From Isoetes taiwanensis (Eukaryota; Streptophyta; Lycopodiopsida; Isoetales; Isoetaceae): DNA of 64,000 bases. Shown here one piece after another: positions 34,261 to 50,290 of this stretch; position 1 is the first letter of the stretch; the number at the start of each line of letters is the position of its first letter. The position numbers and the translations under genes were made by a program. Location: positions 13,586,546 to 13,650,545 of the forward strand of contig JAJEKV010000009.1 in assembly GCA_021234155.1 (NCBI GenBank), in the 5' to 3' direction. The notes beneath the pieces were generated by a model, which worked only from the letters and a program-made list of their open reading frames with translations, was not told the origin of the DNA and did no database searches.

Positions 34261-34909
34261 CAGGTATTCAACGCTTTGACTAGCTTAGTTGTTAAATTAC
34301 CATTTTGGTAGGTAGAGATTATGATTGCTTGTTTATTTAATATTTACCCCACTGAGTCTAACTGCAGGCTCATCACGATGCAGCAGGAACAATACTAGTT
34401 GCTACGAGCTGCTCAATGTTACTTAGTTTGTTTACTTCATTTTATGTACCTTTCATTGGCATTGGTTTCCAGGGCTGCATGCCTTTGTATCTACATTTGT
34501 ATTCACTGTTGTAACTAAAATTTGCAGTAAAATGATCTGCACATCTATTTATTATTGTCCTGGCTCAAGCATATCTTTATTATCTATTCCTCCTTGCTCT
34601 TACTTTTCAATACATATTAATAATCTAGCCAACTAAGAAAAACAAACAAAACAAAACGTAATGGTAACCCATACTGTACAAAACAAACGTACGTAATGAG
34701 TAAGTACAAAACAAATGTAATGGTAAACCATACTGTATCTGCAACTCAAATTGACATATTTGTATAACAGATCGATCTATCTATCCGACCAATTCAACAG
34801 ATCTTATCTATCGATCTGTCTATCCGACCAATTCAACAAATCTTATCTATCAATCTGTCTATCTTCATCAGATTGGCCTTAACATCCAGTCGCCCTTCAA
34901 GAGCTCAAT
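34261..34909. repeat. spacer with ~35-bp tandem repeat at 34770-34865
   Basis: The unit CTATCTATCCGACCAATTCA followed by ACAGATCTTAT occurs about three times. The rest is AT-rich and has no gene; it lies between the transposase and the following frame. Confidence 0.6.
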
Positions 34910-35298
34910 ATGGGGGAAGAAAAGGGACACGATGTTAAAGGCTTTGAAGATTCCGAAGATGAACATGATGTTCAGGGGAGTGGCCTTTATTCCGTGAGCT
35001 TATCAATTTTTATAATAATTAATAATCTTCTATAAACACCTGAAGTAGCTAGTTGTAGAATGTGAATTTATGAATCAGTGATCTAGTTTTAGTTGCAATC
35101 AGATGTGAATGCTTGTCTTCTTAAGGTCAATTTTATGCAGAAGCATAATTTTATATCTATCCCCAGTTTGTCCGTCAATGACTAGGATAATGTTGCTGCA
35201 AATAACAGGGCAGGATTAATCGTCAAGCATATGAAGAGTTGATACAGGGCAGGATTAATCGTCAAGCATATGAAGAGTTGATCATGGGTTGTGACTAG
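34910..35298 (+). CDS. possible two-exon small gene with a 13-codon repeat
   Basis: Exon 1 (34910-34993) reads MGEEKGHDVKGFEDSEDEHD and on, acidic. GTGAGC follows as donor. Exon 2 starts after AATAACAG at 35209 and encodes GRINRQAYEELIQ, which is repeated almost at once (39-bp direct repeat, 35209-35247 and from 35248) before MGCD and a stop. The phases fit and the product would have 57 residues. No family recognised. It lies inside the presumed Harbinger element, so it may be a chance frame. Confidence 0.25.
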
Positions 35299-35799
35299 TG
35301 ACGAATTTTCTTAATGCAAGGCGTGTTAATGGTTTTGCCTTCTGTGAAAATAAATATGCTCTAAGTTTCCATGATCATGTAATGTTTCTATGAGGAGATT
35401 GAAAAAACAGTTCATTGCACTGGATCGGATGTTGGAAATATTGAACTCATTGCATACCACTGCAAGCCTCATGTATAAAACAGGGACCAATAACTCCATA
35501 ACTTCATAAGGGACTGCACTCGCCTGCAACAGTCAAGGTCTTACATGTACCAAGGACAAAAATTTCAACCACCCCATTATATTTGCAAGGAATTGCATCT
35601 GTGTGAGATCCTGAAGCAGCAGCTCCTGCAACTGTCTCAGTTCCTTCCCTGGCACAACAAGTTTTCAATTATTTTGTATATTCCAACTGCTGTACATATT
35701 TGCTTATACAAGCCACCATGTAGAGGTCTGAACCTCCACTGCGAGGTTAAGCAGAGATGAAACAATAATTGCAACAGTAAAATATCATACTGCACATCT

Positions 35800-36345
35800 T
35801 GAAGTCAGGGCATTCTACAACAACTTTGATACGCACCTTCTTCCATAAGCCTATGCCTTGTTTTGGTGGAGCTAGAAACTCTTCAATTAGCTCACATCGA
35901 GCATGGAGCATTGCCACGACATGATGTTCAGACCACATTCTTGAAGCATTCTCGTCATCTTCTTTAGGAACTTTGGCTTGAAGTGCTCTCTCTCTTTTCT
36001 TTTTGCAATCCTTTTCAATCTTTTCTGTGCCAACATTCTTTTGACTGGATGGTCGACCTCTTTTCTTTGAGCCAACAAGTGGTTGAGATGGAGGAATTGG
36101 TTGGGGCATCATGTTCATATGAGATGGAGCTATTTGCTGAGATGCTGGAATAGACATGTTTATTTGTACTGACGTAAAAGAAGATGAACCAGGCACAGGA
36201 AGATTATATGGAAATGGAGTGGTCATTGAAGATAGCATTTGATGAGGATGAGTGTAAGGAATGGGTGTGCGAGTGGCCACAAATTGGTTTGTTGGATAGT
36301 TAAAATTGGATGATGGAATGTGGGTGGAAGTTGGAGCAAAATTGG
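35800..36345 (-). pseudogene. Myb/SANT-like DNA-binding protein of the Harbinger element
   Basis: The frame holds a Pro/Ser/Met-rich part (HMNMMPQPIPPSQP), a basic patch (KKRGRPSSQKN and KKKRERALQAK) and then a trihelix/Myb-SANT-like block: WSEHHVVAMLHARCELIEEF, LWKKVRIKV and CPDF. PIF/Harbinger elements usually encode such a second protein, which helps the transposase bind ends and enter the nucleus. No ATG opens the frame, which is closed by a stop near 36345, so the start exon is lost or upstream. A GTGCAG after CPDFK may be a splice donor; I did not find the next exon. Tail-to-tail with the transposase. Confidence 0.55.
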
Positions 36346-38340
36346 CTAAAATTTCACTGTCTTGTGTGCAAGGAACTTAATCAAAAGTCCTTGCATCCAT
36401 CTGTTCAAACAAGAAATGCAAAACTCTTCATTTTGTCAAGCATTCAATACAAGAAAAGAAGGAAATATCAATTGTTACAAAGAAAAAAGGGAATGGAAAA
36501 GAACGTAATTGAAAAAATGCAAGCTATGCAATGTCATTTTCATACCGATGAATGGAAAGGCTGAAGAGGAAGGTGTTCTACTCCAATTCACGGCCAATAG
36601 ATGCCGAAATTTCACAGTTCTCGGATTATTGGCGCGAGAAGCAGGAGCAGGAGGGAAGCCACCGTGGAATTCTCGATGATGTGGAACCCCCCGGCTAAGT
36701 AATTTATTTGCCACGACGATGGTGTGATAGAAGGTGTGGAGGAAATGCAAACGTGGCAAGAATGGGTTGGGTTAAAAAAAGAACGTTGGGACATTTGCCG
36801 AAATGTGATTTCACCCTTCTCTAGCGGTGCTCTATGATTTTCATGCTGCACATCTCTACGTCTTACTCCAATGCATTCCGCATGTTTCACCTTGTATTCT
36901 GAATGTTTCATCTATCATTTCTTATGTTTTCACCGACCTGAATTTCTTTTACCCCAACTTCACCTTTCAAGAATTAGCTCCTGCTTCAAATTCCGGGGTG
37001 TGCTTCAAAATTCCGGGGTGTCAGCAATGCCAGAATTTGAAGCAGGAGGTCATTCATGTATACAGCAAGCTTCACAAACAACACACGTAGAGGCCAGACG
37101 AAAGACCTACCAAATCGACCAAGCAAATGCAGGAAAAAAGACTAGGAAAAAAGACTAAATGGTTAAAAAAATGATGTTATTGGGTGACATGCTATTGATT
37201 ATTCATATATTGTCTATGGCCAATCTGCAAAGAATGGTGTCGTTTACATTTTGGTTACCTTTTCCGCGTGGTTCTTGGTTGTTATCTTCTTCTTTGCTCC
37301 ATGTTTGTTCAATCGATGTGGATTGAGGGGCAAAAGATTGTGGATGATTGGGATGATTGGAATAAATGGATAATTAAGGCATAGGAAGTTTTACCATCAA
37401 AGAGTTGAAAATCTTTGGTGGAAAGAAGAGGAAGAGTATATGAATCATGCTAGCCTTCGGGGCAAGTTTATGGAGATAATACTAAAATAGTTTCATGGAC
37501 TCACTATTTGCACTTTGCAAACCACTGGAAGCATGAAATTTGTTTGGTTTGTTTGTTTAGTCCTATGCTAAGGACTAAACGTTTGCAAACTAACTTTCCA
37601 ACTTATTTTAATATCCAGAAAGGCACTGCGACTGCAACCCCTAGTAGCGCCGCTAGAGGGTTTCTTTTTCAAAAACCCCCAAGCCAATGCGATTTACTCC
37701 ATAATGCATAGCTAGTAGAAAAACAAAGGAGGCTAAAATTTGAATTTCCATATTGCCTATGAAGTTTAGAACTATAAACACCTCTTGCCAGATGGATCTT
37801 CCTATGGTGGTTCGTCATGCATTTAAAATGCGTGGTTCGTTATGCATTTTTTGATCAACGCTCATGCTTGATACCCGAAGAACATACTGATATGATATGT
37901 ATAATACTGCCGATTTTGCGTATGAGAGCCCTTTCATCTTGTATGTCCGAAGCTTGCTTCTTCACCGGGCCAACATAGGTTTTTCTATAGGTCTAACCTT
38001 CACCTTCCGCTTATTCTTTTTATCGCCTCCACCTTCCGCTTATTCTTTTTATCCCGCATTCTAGTTGGCTCAACTTCAACGCTTCCCTTCCCCTATACAT
38101 TACCTTTTCCCCTATACATTTACATTACTTTTTCCCCTATACATTTTCCTAACGTGCAAGCCAAGGCTCCAAATTGGGGGGCTCCAGATTGGGGGGATTG
38201 GGGGGTTTAATCTGGAGGCCTGGTGCAAGTTACATAGCTAAGAAACCCCCTATACTAAAAATGTGTAAGTAATTACATAGCTAAGACATCCCTTATACAT
38301 TTTCATAATGTGTAAGTAGTTACATAGCTATACGTTCTCA
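36346..38340. repeat. noncoding stretch with inverted and tandem repeats
   Basis: CTCCTGCTTCAAATTC at about 36978 pairs with GAATTTGAAGCAGGAG at about 37034 (16-bp arms, about 40-base loop that includes a doubled TTCAAATTCCGGGGTGT-like word). 37995-38055 repeats CACCTTCCGCTTATTCTTTT twice and 38088-38150 repeats TTTTCCCCTATACATT three times. 38173-38212 is a run of GATTGGGGGG words. No gene supported. Confidence 0.6.
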
Positions 38341-40383
38341 AATTTGCATGTTTTCAACGAGCATAATGAGTTTACTTATTGGCGAATAAAGGTTTGGAGA
38401 ACCCCTTTGCATCCAAACGAATCGATAATTTTACTCCGAATTTTGGACCTCAACATCCTGCTGCTTATGGTGTTTCATGATCAGCCTCAGAGATGGATGG
38501 AGAACTGGTGGAACGTGCGGAACCACATATTGGATTACCCTACAGAGGCACAGAAAAATCAATCGAGTATAAAACGATATCTTTGTAATTTTTAATGCCT
38601 TGTATGTTTATTTGAAATGGATAACGGGAATATATAACTGGATTGATTAATGGTCAAAGGTTCAATGAACTAAGTTGGGTGCTTTTAAAACCGCTAATTC
38701 TTTACCGACATGGTTGGAGTGGCAGCAACACTGGGTCATGCTCAGAGAAATCTTCTCCAATAAAGCCCACAAAATCAAGCACTGGATCCTGGAATGGGGC
38801 CAAAACTTTGTTGGACCAAATGTATAAACTGCAAAGCTTTGCAAATGCAATTTATCCTTCAAAGGGCTGATTGCTATTTGCAGAGAACAACATTTCCGAT
38901 TGCAGTTCATATAAACCGAGAGCCAATGATATTAAGCTTCACACCGCACAAACGAATAATGCATTGTGTATCTCAGAACTCTCAATTCAAGTTGAAAAGT
39001 AGAGCAATCAGAAACCTCTCCCTATTTGGTGATACAAATTCAAAAAAACCTCAACTACAACCGAAAACCATCAATTTAGTTAAGAAAACATTAATCCCTC
39101 CTTGTTTTCAAAAGCGAAGCGCCTTTTACCTCAAGTAGTTACGACTTGATTTCCACCGTCCCAATCTACGATTAATTTCGATTGTACAAACTACAGACTT
39201 GATTTTGTCTTTGGGTTTTAGACAAAGATCTTTCGCTTCCACCGCCATAAGGGTAGCTCCAATTTACCCTAGAAAAATCCTGGCTTCCACCACCATAAAT
39301 CACTGTTACAATTTTTGGATATCAATAATCGAGATACTTCATCAATACCGCAGAATCCTTTTGCCGGACCAAGGTATTTGGAATCTTCAAGTTACAGCTC
39401 TTAGGAAACCTAGAGCAATCAGTTCGACCTCACAATATCTTCCTTTTATTTTTATAACGGTTAGGGCCGCGACCCTTTTAGGGTCTCGGCTTCGATAACG
39501 GCCAGTTGGGCTTCCAATCTCGATTCACGGCACGATTGGGGCCTCAAACATGCAAATCGCCCTTTGGAGTGCGATTTCCGACACCTAATACTAATTTGGC
39601 CTTGAATTTGGTGCGATTTGGCTTGGGTTGATCGCGATTCCGGCTCACGATTATGGCGCTGCTGCCCTTCCCAAGTTTGTCAGGCTCTATTTCCCTCCTC
39701 CCCGAACCATTTCGCCAATTTCGAGGCCGGTCAGGCCTTTTTGGTCACTTCCATGCTACCGGCTTTGCTTCATACCCACGACCTCAAGCTTACCAAAATC
39801 TCCCTTTTTTCCTTATGCAATCTCGACCCGTACTTTATATTGTTTTATCCCCGAATCGCCTGTGATGGCGCTCGACTTCCTCTTTATCTCACTGCTGCAG
39901 CCTATCTGGCGATAGGAGGCGCCCATATCCGCTTATAGCCTCCGCGATGCAAATAGCATGCTAAACCTAATCCGGACTCGGCAATGTGGGTGTGAACTAC
40001 TACAGTTCTACTTCCGGCCAAGATCCCTCGCTCCTTCCTCGACGATCCCAAAACTAAGGATAGACCTCGCCTTTGTGTCTACCTACGATCAGTCCCTCCC
40101 CTTTTATATCAATAAAAATATCAATCCTAAGTCTCGGACACCGATCCGAGGTTTGAGAGGCACGAGACATGTGATAGCGACTTCTAGAAAGACACAGAAT
40201 AATGTTTTAAGAATTTTCCCTCGATTACGTGCGCTCGACAGGGCCAAATTTTCTCACACTTACACGTGTCCAATTCTAAACAAATGATTAAAAAAATACT
40301 TAAATAGGTTTAAGCTGGTCCCTTACCCTCCATATTACAATTATATATTAGAGATATATATTATCAAACAATGCAATTAATAA
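38341..40383. other. no gene seen
   Basis: A frame at 38344-38595 is not assignable. 39440-40260 is GC-richer (many CGA and GGCC words) than its surroundings and has open stretches on the plus strand, but none resembles a known protein and they overlap in all frames. It may be an old repeat. Confidence 0.4.
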
Positions 40384-40761
40384 TTACAAAAAACCCGCCC
40401 AAAACAAATTCCTGGGGGGGACATGATAACAGTATTTCAACTGGCATCCTCTATATGGACAAAGTGGGACTTCGTCCACCTGCTCATTGAAAAGATCAAT
40501 CGTCCAACCTCTGCCAATATAATTGTCAAAAGTTTGGTCCCGTGCACTAAGCATAAAACTATTGTCCATGGACCAGCTATACACCCTATTCTTGAGTGCA
40601 AGCTATTGTTGATACACTTATATACAAAGACACTATTCTAATCCTTCTCCAGTCCTCATGGCCGTCCTCGACAGTATTTGGATATTTTACACTAGATCTC
40701 TGATCCCAAAAAAATTCCTAAATTCATCTGAAGAGCCTTCAGACAACCACGATATATTTAG

Positions 40762-44682
<3,921 letters not shown>

Positions 44683-44961
44683 GATCCGGCAACTAGATTG
44701 GAGGGAGTACAGGGTTATTTATAAATGTGATCTAAAGGCGAAAGGTGGAGAGAAAGGGCAAGACCTAACCATGTCTTGCTCTAGATCTAATCATCTAACT
44801 ATACTAGGTTTGGCCAAACTCGCGCGTGTTTTTCTTTAACTATGGGTACCAAAAAAGGCAACATGCAATTTCAAGGTTCTAGGAAAAAAAGGTGCAAAGC
44901 ACTGTGGATTGCCCCCAAAATGCTATTATGAATAAAGCTTTATAAATGTATGTTCATGCGT
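44683..44961 (-). promoter_or_regulatory. upstream region of the demethylase gene
   Basis: About 280 bases between the ATG and a SINE. No clear TATA box in minus orientation. The SINE may therefore lie within promoter distance. Confidence 0.3.
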
Positions 44962-44967
44962 CTGGTC

Positions 44968-45180
44968 GTTTAGTCTAGTGGTAATACACTAGGTCTAGCA
45001 ACTATAGGTCTCGAGTTTGAGACCGCCCAGAATCACACTTTCAACTGTTGGGTGTCAAAACCCACAGACGCAATGTAAAGTGGTTGGGGGCAGGGCCCAA
45101 CAAAGCAATGTAGCGTGGTCACATGTCCAGTTGGATGCTGCCTAGTGGTGTGACGTTAAAATACTATCTATCTATCTATT
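44968..45180 (+). mobile_element. tRNA-derived SINE
   Basis: The head has an A box in TAGTCTAGTGGTAATACACT and a B-box-like GAGTTTGAGACC, as in tRNA genes. The body holds GTGGTTGGGGGCAGGGCCCA and CACATGTCCAG, and the end reads GTGACGTTAAAATACTATC with a short TATC repeat. A related copy lies at 54984-55270 in minus orientation, which supports a SINE family. No clear target duplication was found here. Confidence 0.7.
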
Positions 45181-46665
45181 ATTTAAATTATTTAATTATT
45201 TTGAAATGAAAATCATCGCATCAGGCGCGATTTCAATATTTTGTTTTTATTGTCTTATAAGTGTTTGCTTACGTTATACAGACCTAATCCGGTTTCCTTT
45301 CAAAAAACCTTCCAAAATCTTAGGTTATAAAAATACGGTTTGTGATTTCGGCCAGATTATGTCCTAGTCCTCCTTGTTGTATTTCTTTCAATAGAACAGA
45401 GCTTTATCTTCATTATGCGCTGCCTATATGCATAAACACTCTACTCACATCTTGCATGGGCATAATGCAAAACACATAGTTGTGCATCATAAATCATACC
45501 ACATTTACATGCTTTTTACGTGATACCTATCCTGGCCGAATTTAATGTGGTCATGAATCTGCATCCATCACTTTGATGCAATGAATATGCATAAATATGC
45601 ATAGCATCCTTCATCAAAAAATATGCATAGCGTCCTTCTCATAAATATGCATAGCGTCCTTCATCAAAACCATCTCTAACTTGGTTTAGAAGACTGGAGG
45701 ATGCTAAAAACCATAAGTGCTATTGTCTGTGGAGAATAACCTCCAAACCACTGCAGTTGATGGATGGAAGGTAGTCACTTCTCCACCATAGTGCAAAGAA
45801 AATCAATCAGTCACAACCAACCTTCAATACATTGGCATAGGAAATACCATATTTAACAAATGCATACCTTTCAGATGCAAACATGAATGTGTACCTGGAG
45901 TTCAGAATGCAAACATGAACTTAACTTCTCCTTTATCCCAGCAAGGGTCTTGATAAATCTGAAACCACCCATAACCCTGGTCGTGGAGCATACATAATCC
46001 CCACGTGAGTTTTGCTATGCAGCTCGGATTTGCCATGCTTTGGGTATCTGTCAGAGAAAAGAAAACCATGAATACCATATTCATACAAATGTGAAACTAA
46101 CCAAAGAAATATCAAAATATAAACCTTGCTATCAAAGAAGAGAAAAATAGAGCTTTGGTGACACGGGCTAGAAGAGTACGTCAAGAAGAGCAAAGCGATT
46201 AAATATGGCTGAATTGGCAATTCTATAGCGAGAGCATAGCCATTGCTCTTATAACATGCCTATTCATCTTCATTTGCAAGACCCCAAAAAATCCAGGTTT
46301 ACTTGAAACGGAAAGCAGTGGTATATATCAAATCCAACTCAAAAGATTGTGAAAAGCTTAAATCCATTTCAAAGGGGGCCTTCATCGCGGTGTTGCAAAG
46401 CATAATCATATTGCCCTAAGTCATATGCAACGTTGCTTCTAAGTTTCGAGGAACAAGTGCGCTTCACATCCACTTGGCAATGGAAACTGCTTCACATCCC
46501 TATGTCGTCCACGATAAAACTTGTGCAGGTTACAATCATATGTGCTATCCTTCAGACCCGGCAATCCTTTGGCTTAGGGATAACCATCATGACATAGCCA
46601 AATCCATTCAAACTTCGTCCTTATAGAGAATAGGGCACAAATTTGTAAGAAAACAAATACCAGGA
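45181..46665. other. no gene seen; small tandem repeat at 45585-45668
   Basis: ATAAATATGCATAGCGTCCT-like units occur three times at 45585-45668. The rest has no supported gene. Confidence 0.45.
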
Positions 46666-49600
46666 TCATGAGTTCTTTGGAAGCTGAAGCTGGGGAAGTG
46701 GAGTAGATATTTCTGATATGGCAGCATCTTGTTGGTTCATCTGAACTAACTTTTGAAAACATCTTAGTGCTACTTCTGTTTCACCATCACTTCGGCATGC
46801 ACTAAGCAATGCAATGCATGCTTCTGCAGATGAAGAGCACGGTGTAGTCTCAAGTAAGCACTCTGCCTGACACAAAAGCCCTGACCGTGCAAGGAGATCT
46901 ATTATGCAGATATAGTGATCCATTGCTGGCATAATTTTATATTGTTCTGTCATGATTTTAAAATATTTATGAGCCTCGACAATTAAGCTACAACGACTGC
47001 ATGCAGTAAGTAGACAAATGAATGTAATAGCATCTGGCTTTATGCCATGCTCCTGCATATCTTCAAAACATTGTACTGCCATGTTTCCATCATTGTTTGA
47101 ACCATACGCATTTATCATTGTTGTCCATGACATGAGCTTATCAAAAACCTCTCTTGCTTCTGGAAGTGATCCACATTTAGCATACATGTCTATCAAGCCA
47201 TTGCCAATGTTCCCACCAAATCCCTTTAGCAAAATCAGCTTATGGAGCTCTCGGCCCCTGTGTATGGCTCCTATGCTACCACAAGCCCTCAAGCAGCTAC
47301 TAAACGTGATAGCATCTGGAGATAAGCCATTGCATTGCATTTGCTCAAGATACTTAAGTACTTCTACAGCACATTCATTTTCAGCAAATACTTCTATTAG
47401 TGCATTCCAAGATACAACATTACGAACTGGCAGCTTATTGAAGACTTCCTCTGCCTCCAAAATTGCACCAAGTTTACCATATACGTCAATCAAAGTAGTG
47501 CCAATAAAAAGATCTTTTCCAAAGCCTTTCCTCACAATCTCCTTGTGTATATGTTGCACAATCGTGCACGATCCTCAGATAGCACACGCTTTCAAATTTT
47601 TATGAATGCAATAGTGTCTAAGTTTGCCTTCCAGGTTGCATGAACTCGACATATTTCGGAATATCTAGACCGGGATCTTGTTCAATACGTCCTGCAAATA
47701 TTGCTATGATATCATGAACTGGCATCCTACCAAAAACATCCTGCGCCTCCCAAAATAATGAACATTTTGTATACATGTCTATGAGAGCATTTCCAAGAAC
47801 AGTATTGCCATAGAAATTTCTTTGAATGATCGAGAGCATGTAGTACCTTTCCACCATGTGAGTGTGTCTCGGGCTACCACAAGCTTTCAATCCATAGACA
47901 AATGCGATAGCATTTGGAGACATGCCACTTGATTTCATTTTTTCAAAACATTGCAAGGTGCTTCCACGCTAAACCCATTTTACGCATATCCTCGCAATTA
48001 AGCGCACTCCAAGACGGTGCATCTTGAGCAAGAAGTTTGTTGAAGACTTCTTGTGCCTTCTCAAACAAACCATAGCGGGCATAAATATCTATTAGAGCAT
48101 TGCCCAAAAAGGATTGCTTTCAAATCCCTCCTTTACGGCCTCATTATGTATCTCTTGTACCTTTTTTACAACTCCCAAATGCTTACAAGCTTGCAAGGCG
48201 TAAAACAAATGTGGTAATAGTCAAGGGTATGCCTTCCGTGGATGTGTTCAAAACACTTGTATTGCTTCCTTAAATAGTCCACATTCAGAATGCCCCGAAA
48301 TTAATGCATTCCATGACACAACATCACGAACGGGCATGCTATCAAAGACAGCATTGCGCATTATGAGCAAACCACACTTTGCATACATGTCTATCAAAGG
48401 CGCTGCCAACAAAGAGATCTCTCTCAAGTCCCATTTGTGTGATGCTTGCATGAATTTCTTGGCCTCTTTCACCAAATCTCATGTTGCCGCAAGCTTTCAA
48501 GATGCAAACAAATGTAACCGGATTTGGACATATATTCTCTGCTTGCATATCCTCAAAAACTTAAGCGCATGTAGATCAAGCCCATTTTCCGAATACCTTG
48601 CAATTAGTGCATTCCATACAAGATTGTCCCGAAATGGCGACTTGTCAAATATTTCACGTGCCTCCAAAGAAGTTTAACCATGTTTTGCATAGAAGTCCAC
48701 CAAACTACTCCCAACAAAGGGGTCTTTCTCGGATCCCCCTTGGGCAATATCATTATGTATCTTGCGGGCCCTATCAATGGCACCTATACTGACCCGCGGG
48801 CCTTCAAGCCGCAAACATATGTCACAAAGATTTGGTAGGATGCCCTCTTTGACTGCATCTGCTCAAAGCATTTCAATGCCTCAAGACCAAATCCGGCTTG
48901 ACGCAACCTCCAATTAATGTGGTCCACGACACAACATCCTCGGACTTGAAGATTGTCAAAGATGTTTTACGCCTCCGCAAAGAGACCAAACCACAGTGTA
49001 CATGTCAACTAAAGCATTGCCAATAAAGGGATCTCCAAAGAAGTCCTCTTTGAGCAATTTCAAAGATGTAATTCTCTTCCATTGGTTATAGCTCCTAAGT
49101 TGTTGCAAGCTTTCAAACCCGAAAGAAACGTGAAGCCATTAGGGACGGACGCTTTCTAGTTGCATTTTTCAAAGCATTTAAGTGCGTTACGCTCAAATCC
49201 ATGCTCAACATATCCCTTAATTAATGTGGTCCAAGATACAACATTACGAATCGGCGGTTTGTCAAATGCTTTATGTGCTTCTAGAGAGGAGTTACATTTG
49301 ATATACATATCAACCAAGTTGGTTTACCACCGATATGTCTCTTTCAAGTCCCTTTTACGCAATCCTAGTGTGTATTTCCCTACCCTTGTCAATGGCTCCT
49401 ATGCTACCACAAGCTTTCAAGTCTGCAAATCAAGGTGATAGGGTTCCGGAGACACACCCTCTTAACATCTCTTGAAAGCGCCTCAATGCTTCATGTCCAA
49501 ACCCATGCTCGGCATAACCATTTATCAATGCAAATCCGAAACAACATTTGCAAGCGGGCAACTTATCAAACACTTCTTGTGCCTCTGCAAGGGATCCACA

Positions 49601-50290
49601 TTTAACATACATATCAACCAAAGTGCTTCCAACAAAAATATCATTTTCCAATCCCTTCTCTTTGATTTTGGGATGGGCTTCCCGACCTTTATCTACATCT
49701 TTTGTTCGCACACAAGCTTTCAGCAACGCCGTAAGTGTAAAACTGCTACAAATAACATGATCATCCTGCATTCGTTGGTATAAGCCAAAAGCATATTTCG
49801 GTTGCCCACTCTGTATATATTCTATCATAAGTGAAGTCCAAGAATGCTCATCGCGATAAGACAAATTGTTAAACACATGTTGAGCATCAGAGGCACTTCC
49901 ACATGCCAGAAGCATCCCCAAGACATGATTTCCAACAGTTGCATGATCTTGTAGCCCAACATCAGAAATTTGAACTTCAAGGCATTTTGCGTATTGTAGA
50001 TTCTTTACTCTCTTTCCGTCCTCTACAATGCGGATAATGCCTCTAACAGAATGTGACTCTGCCTTTGGATCCCAAAGTCTGATGATCCCATTTGAGGTGA
50101 CATTTTGGTCAGTTGTTTCTAGTGCACCTCTAGCATTAATCCTTAGCTCCTCTGACAAGGAGGACTTTCGGAGTTTGAGCATCCCATAGCATAGGTTGAT
50201 ATCCCAACCAACTGCATCTGCCTTTTCCATCTGCGCATCTGCGCAATGCCCATGTTTAGCGAGATGATTAGCAATTTTATATTTAAAGTT
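46666..50290 (-). pseudogene. PLS-type pentatricopeptide repeat gene, frameshifted
   Basis: A continuous array of PPR motifs on the minus strand. Open at both ends: 50290-49430 (287 codons, with GSTLVDMYVKCGSLAEAQEV) and 47559-46666 (297 codons, with NVVSWNALIEVFAENE, NGLIDMYAKCGSLPEAREVF). Between them, similar motifs change frame several times (49430-47620). The C-terminal part reaches the start of an E-like domain (LLSACRSDGETEVALRCFQK) and then stops, with no DYW domain. Intact relatives bind organelle RNA, often for C-to-U editing. The frame has no ATG before residue 22 of the first segment, so the start is uncertain. Confidence 0.8.

Noticed and set aside
39440-40260. GC-rich gene-like stretch
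   Set aside because: Open frames overlap in several phases and none resembles a protein family.
44968-45060. Functional tRNA gene
   Set aside because: A and B boxes are present, but no acceptor stem closes, and the sequence continues into a SINE body.
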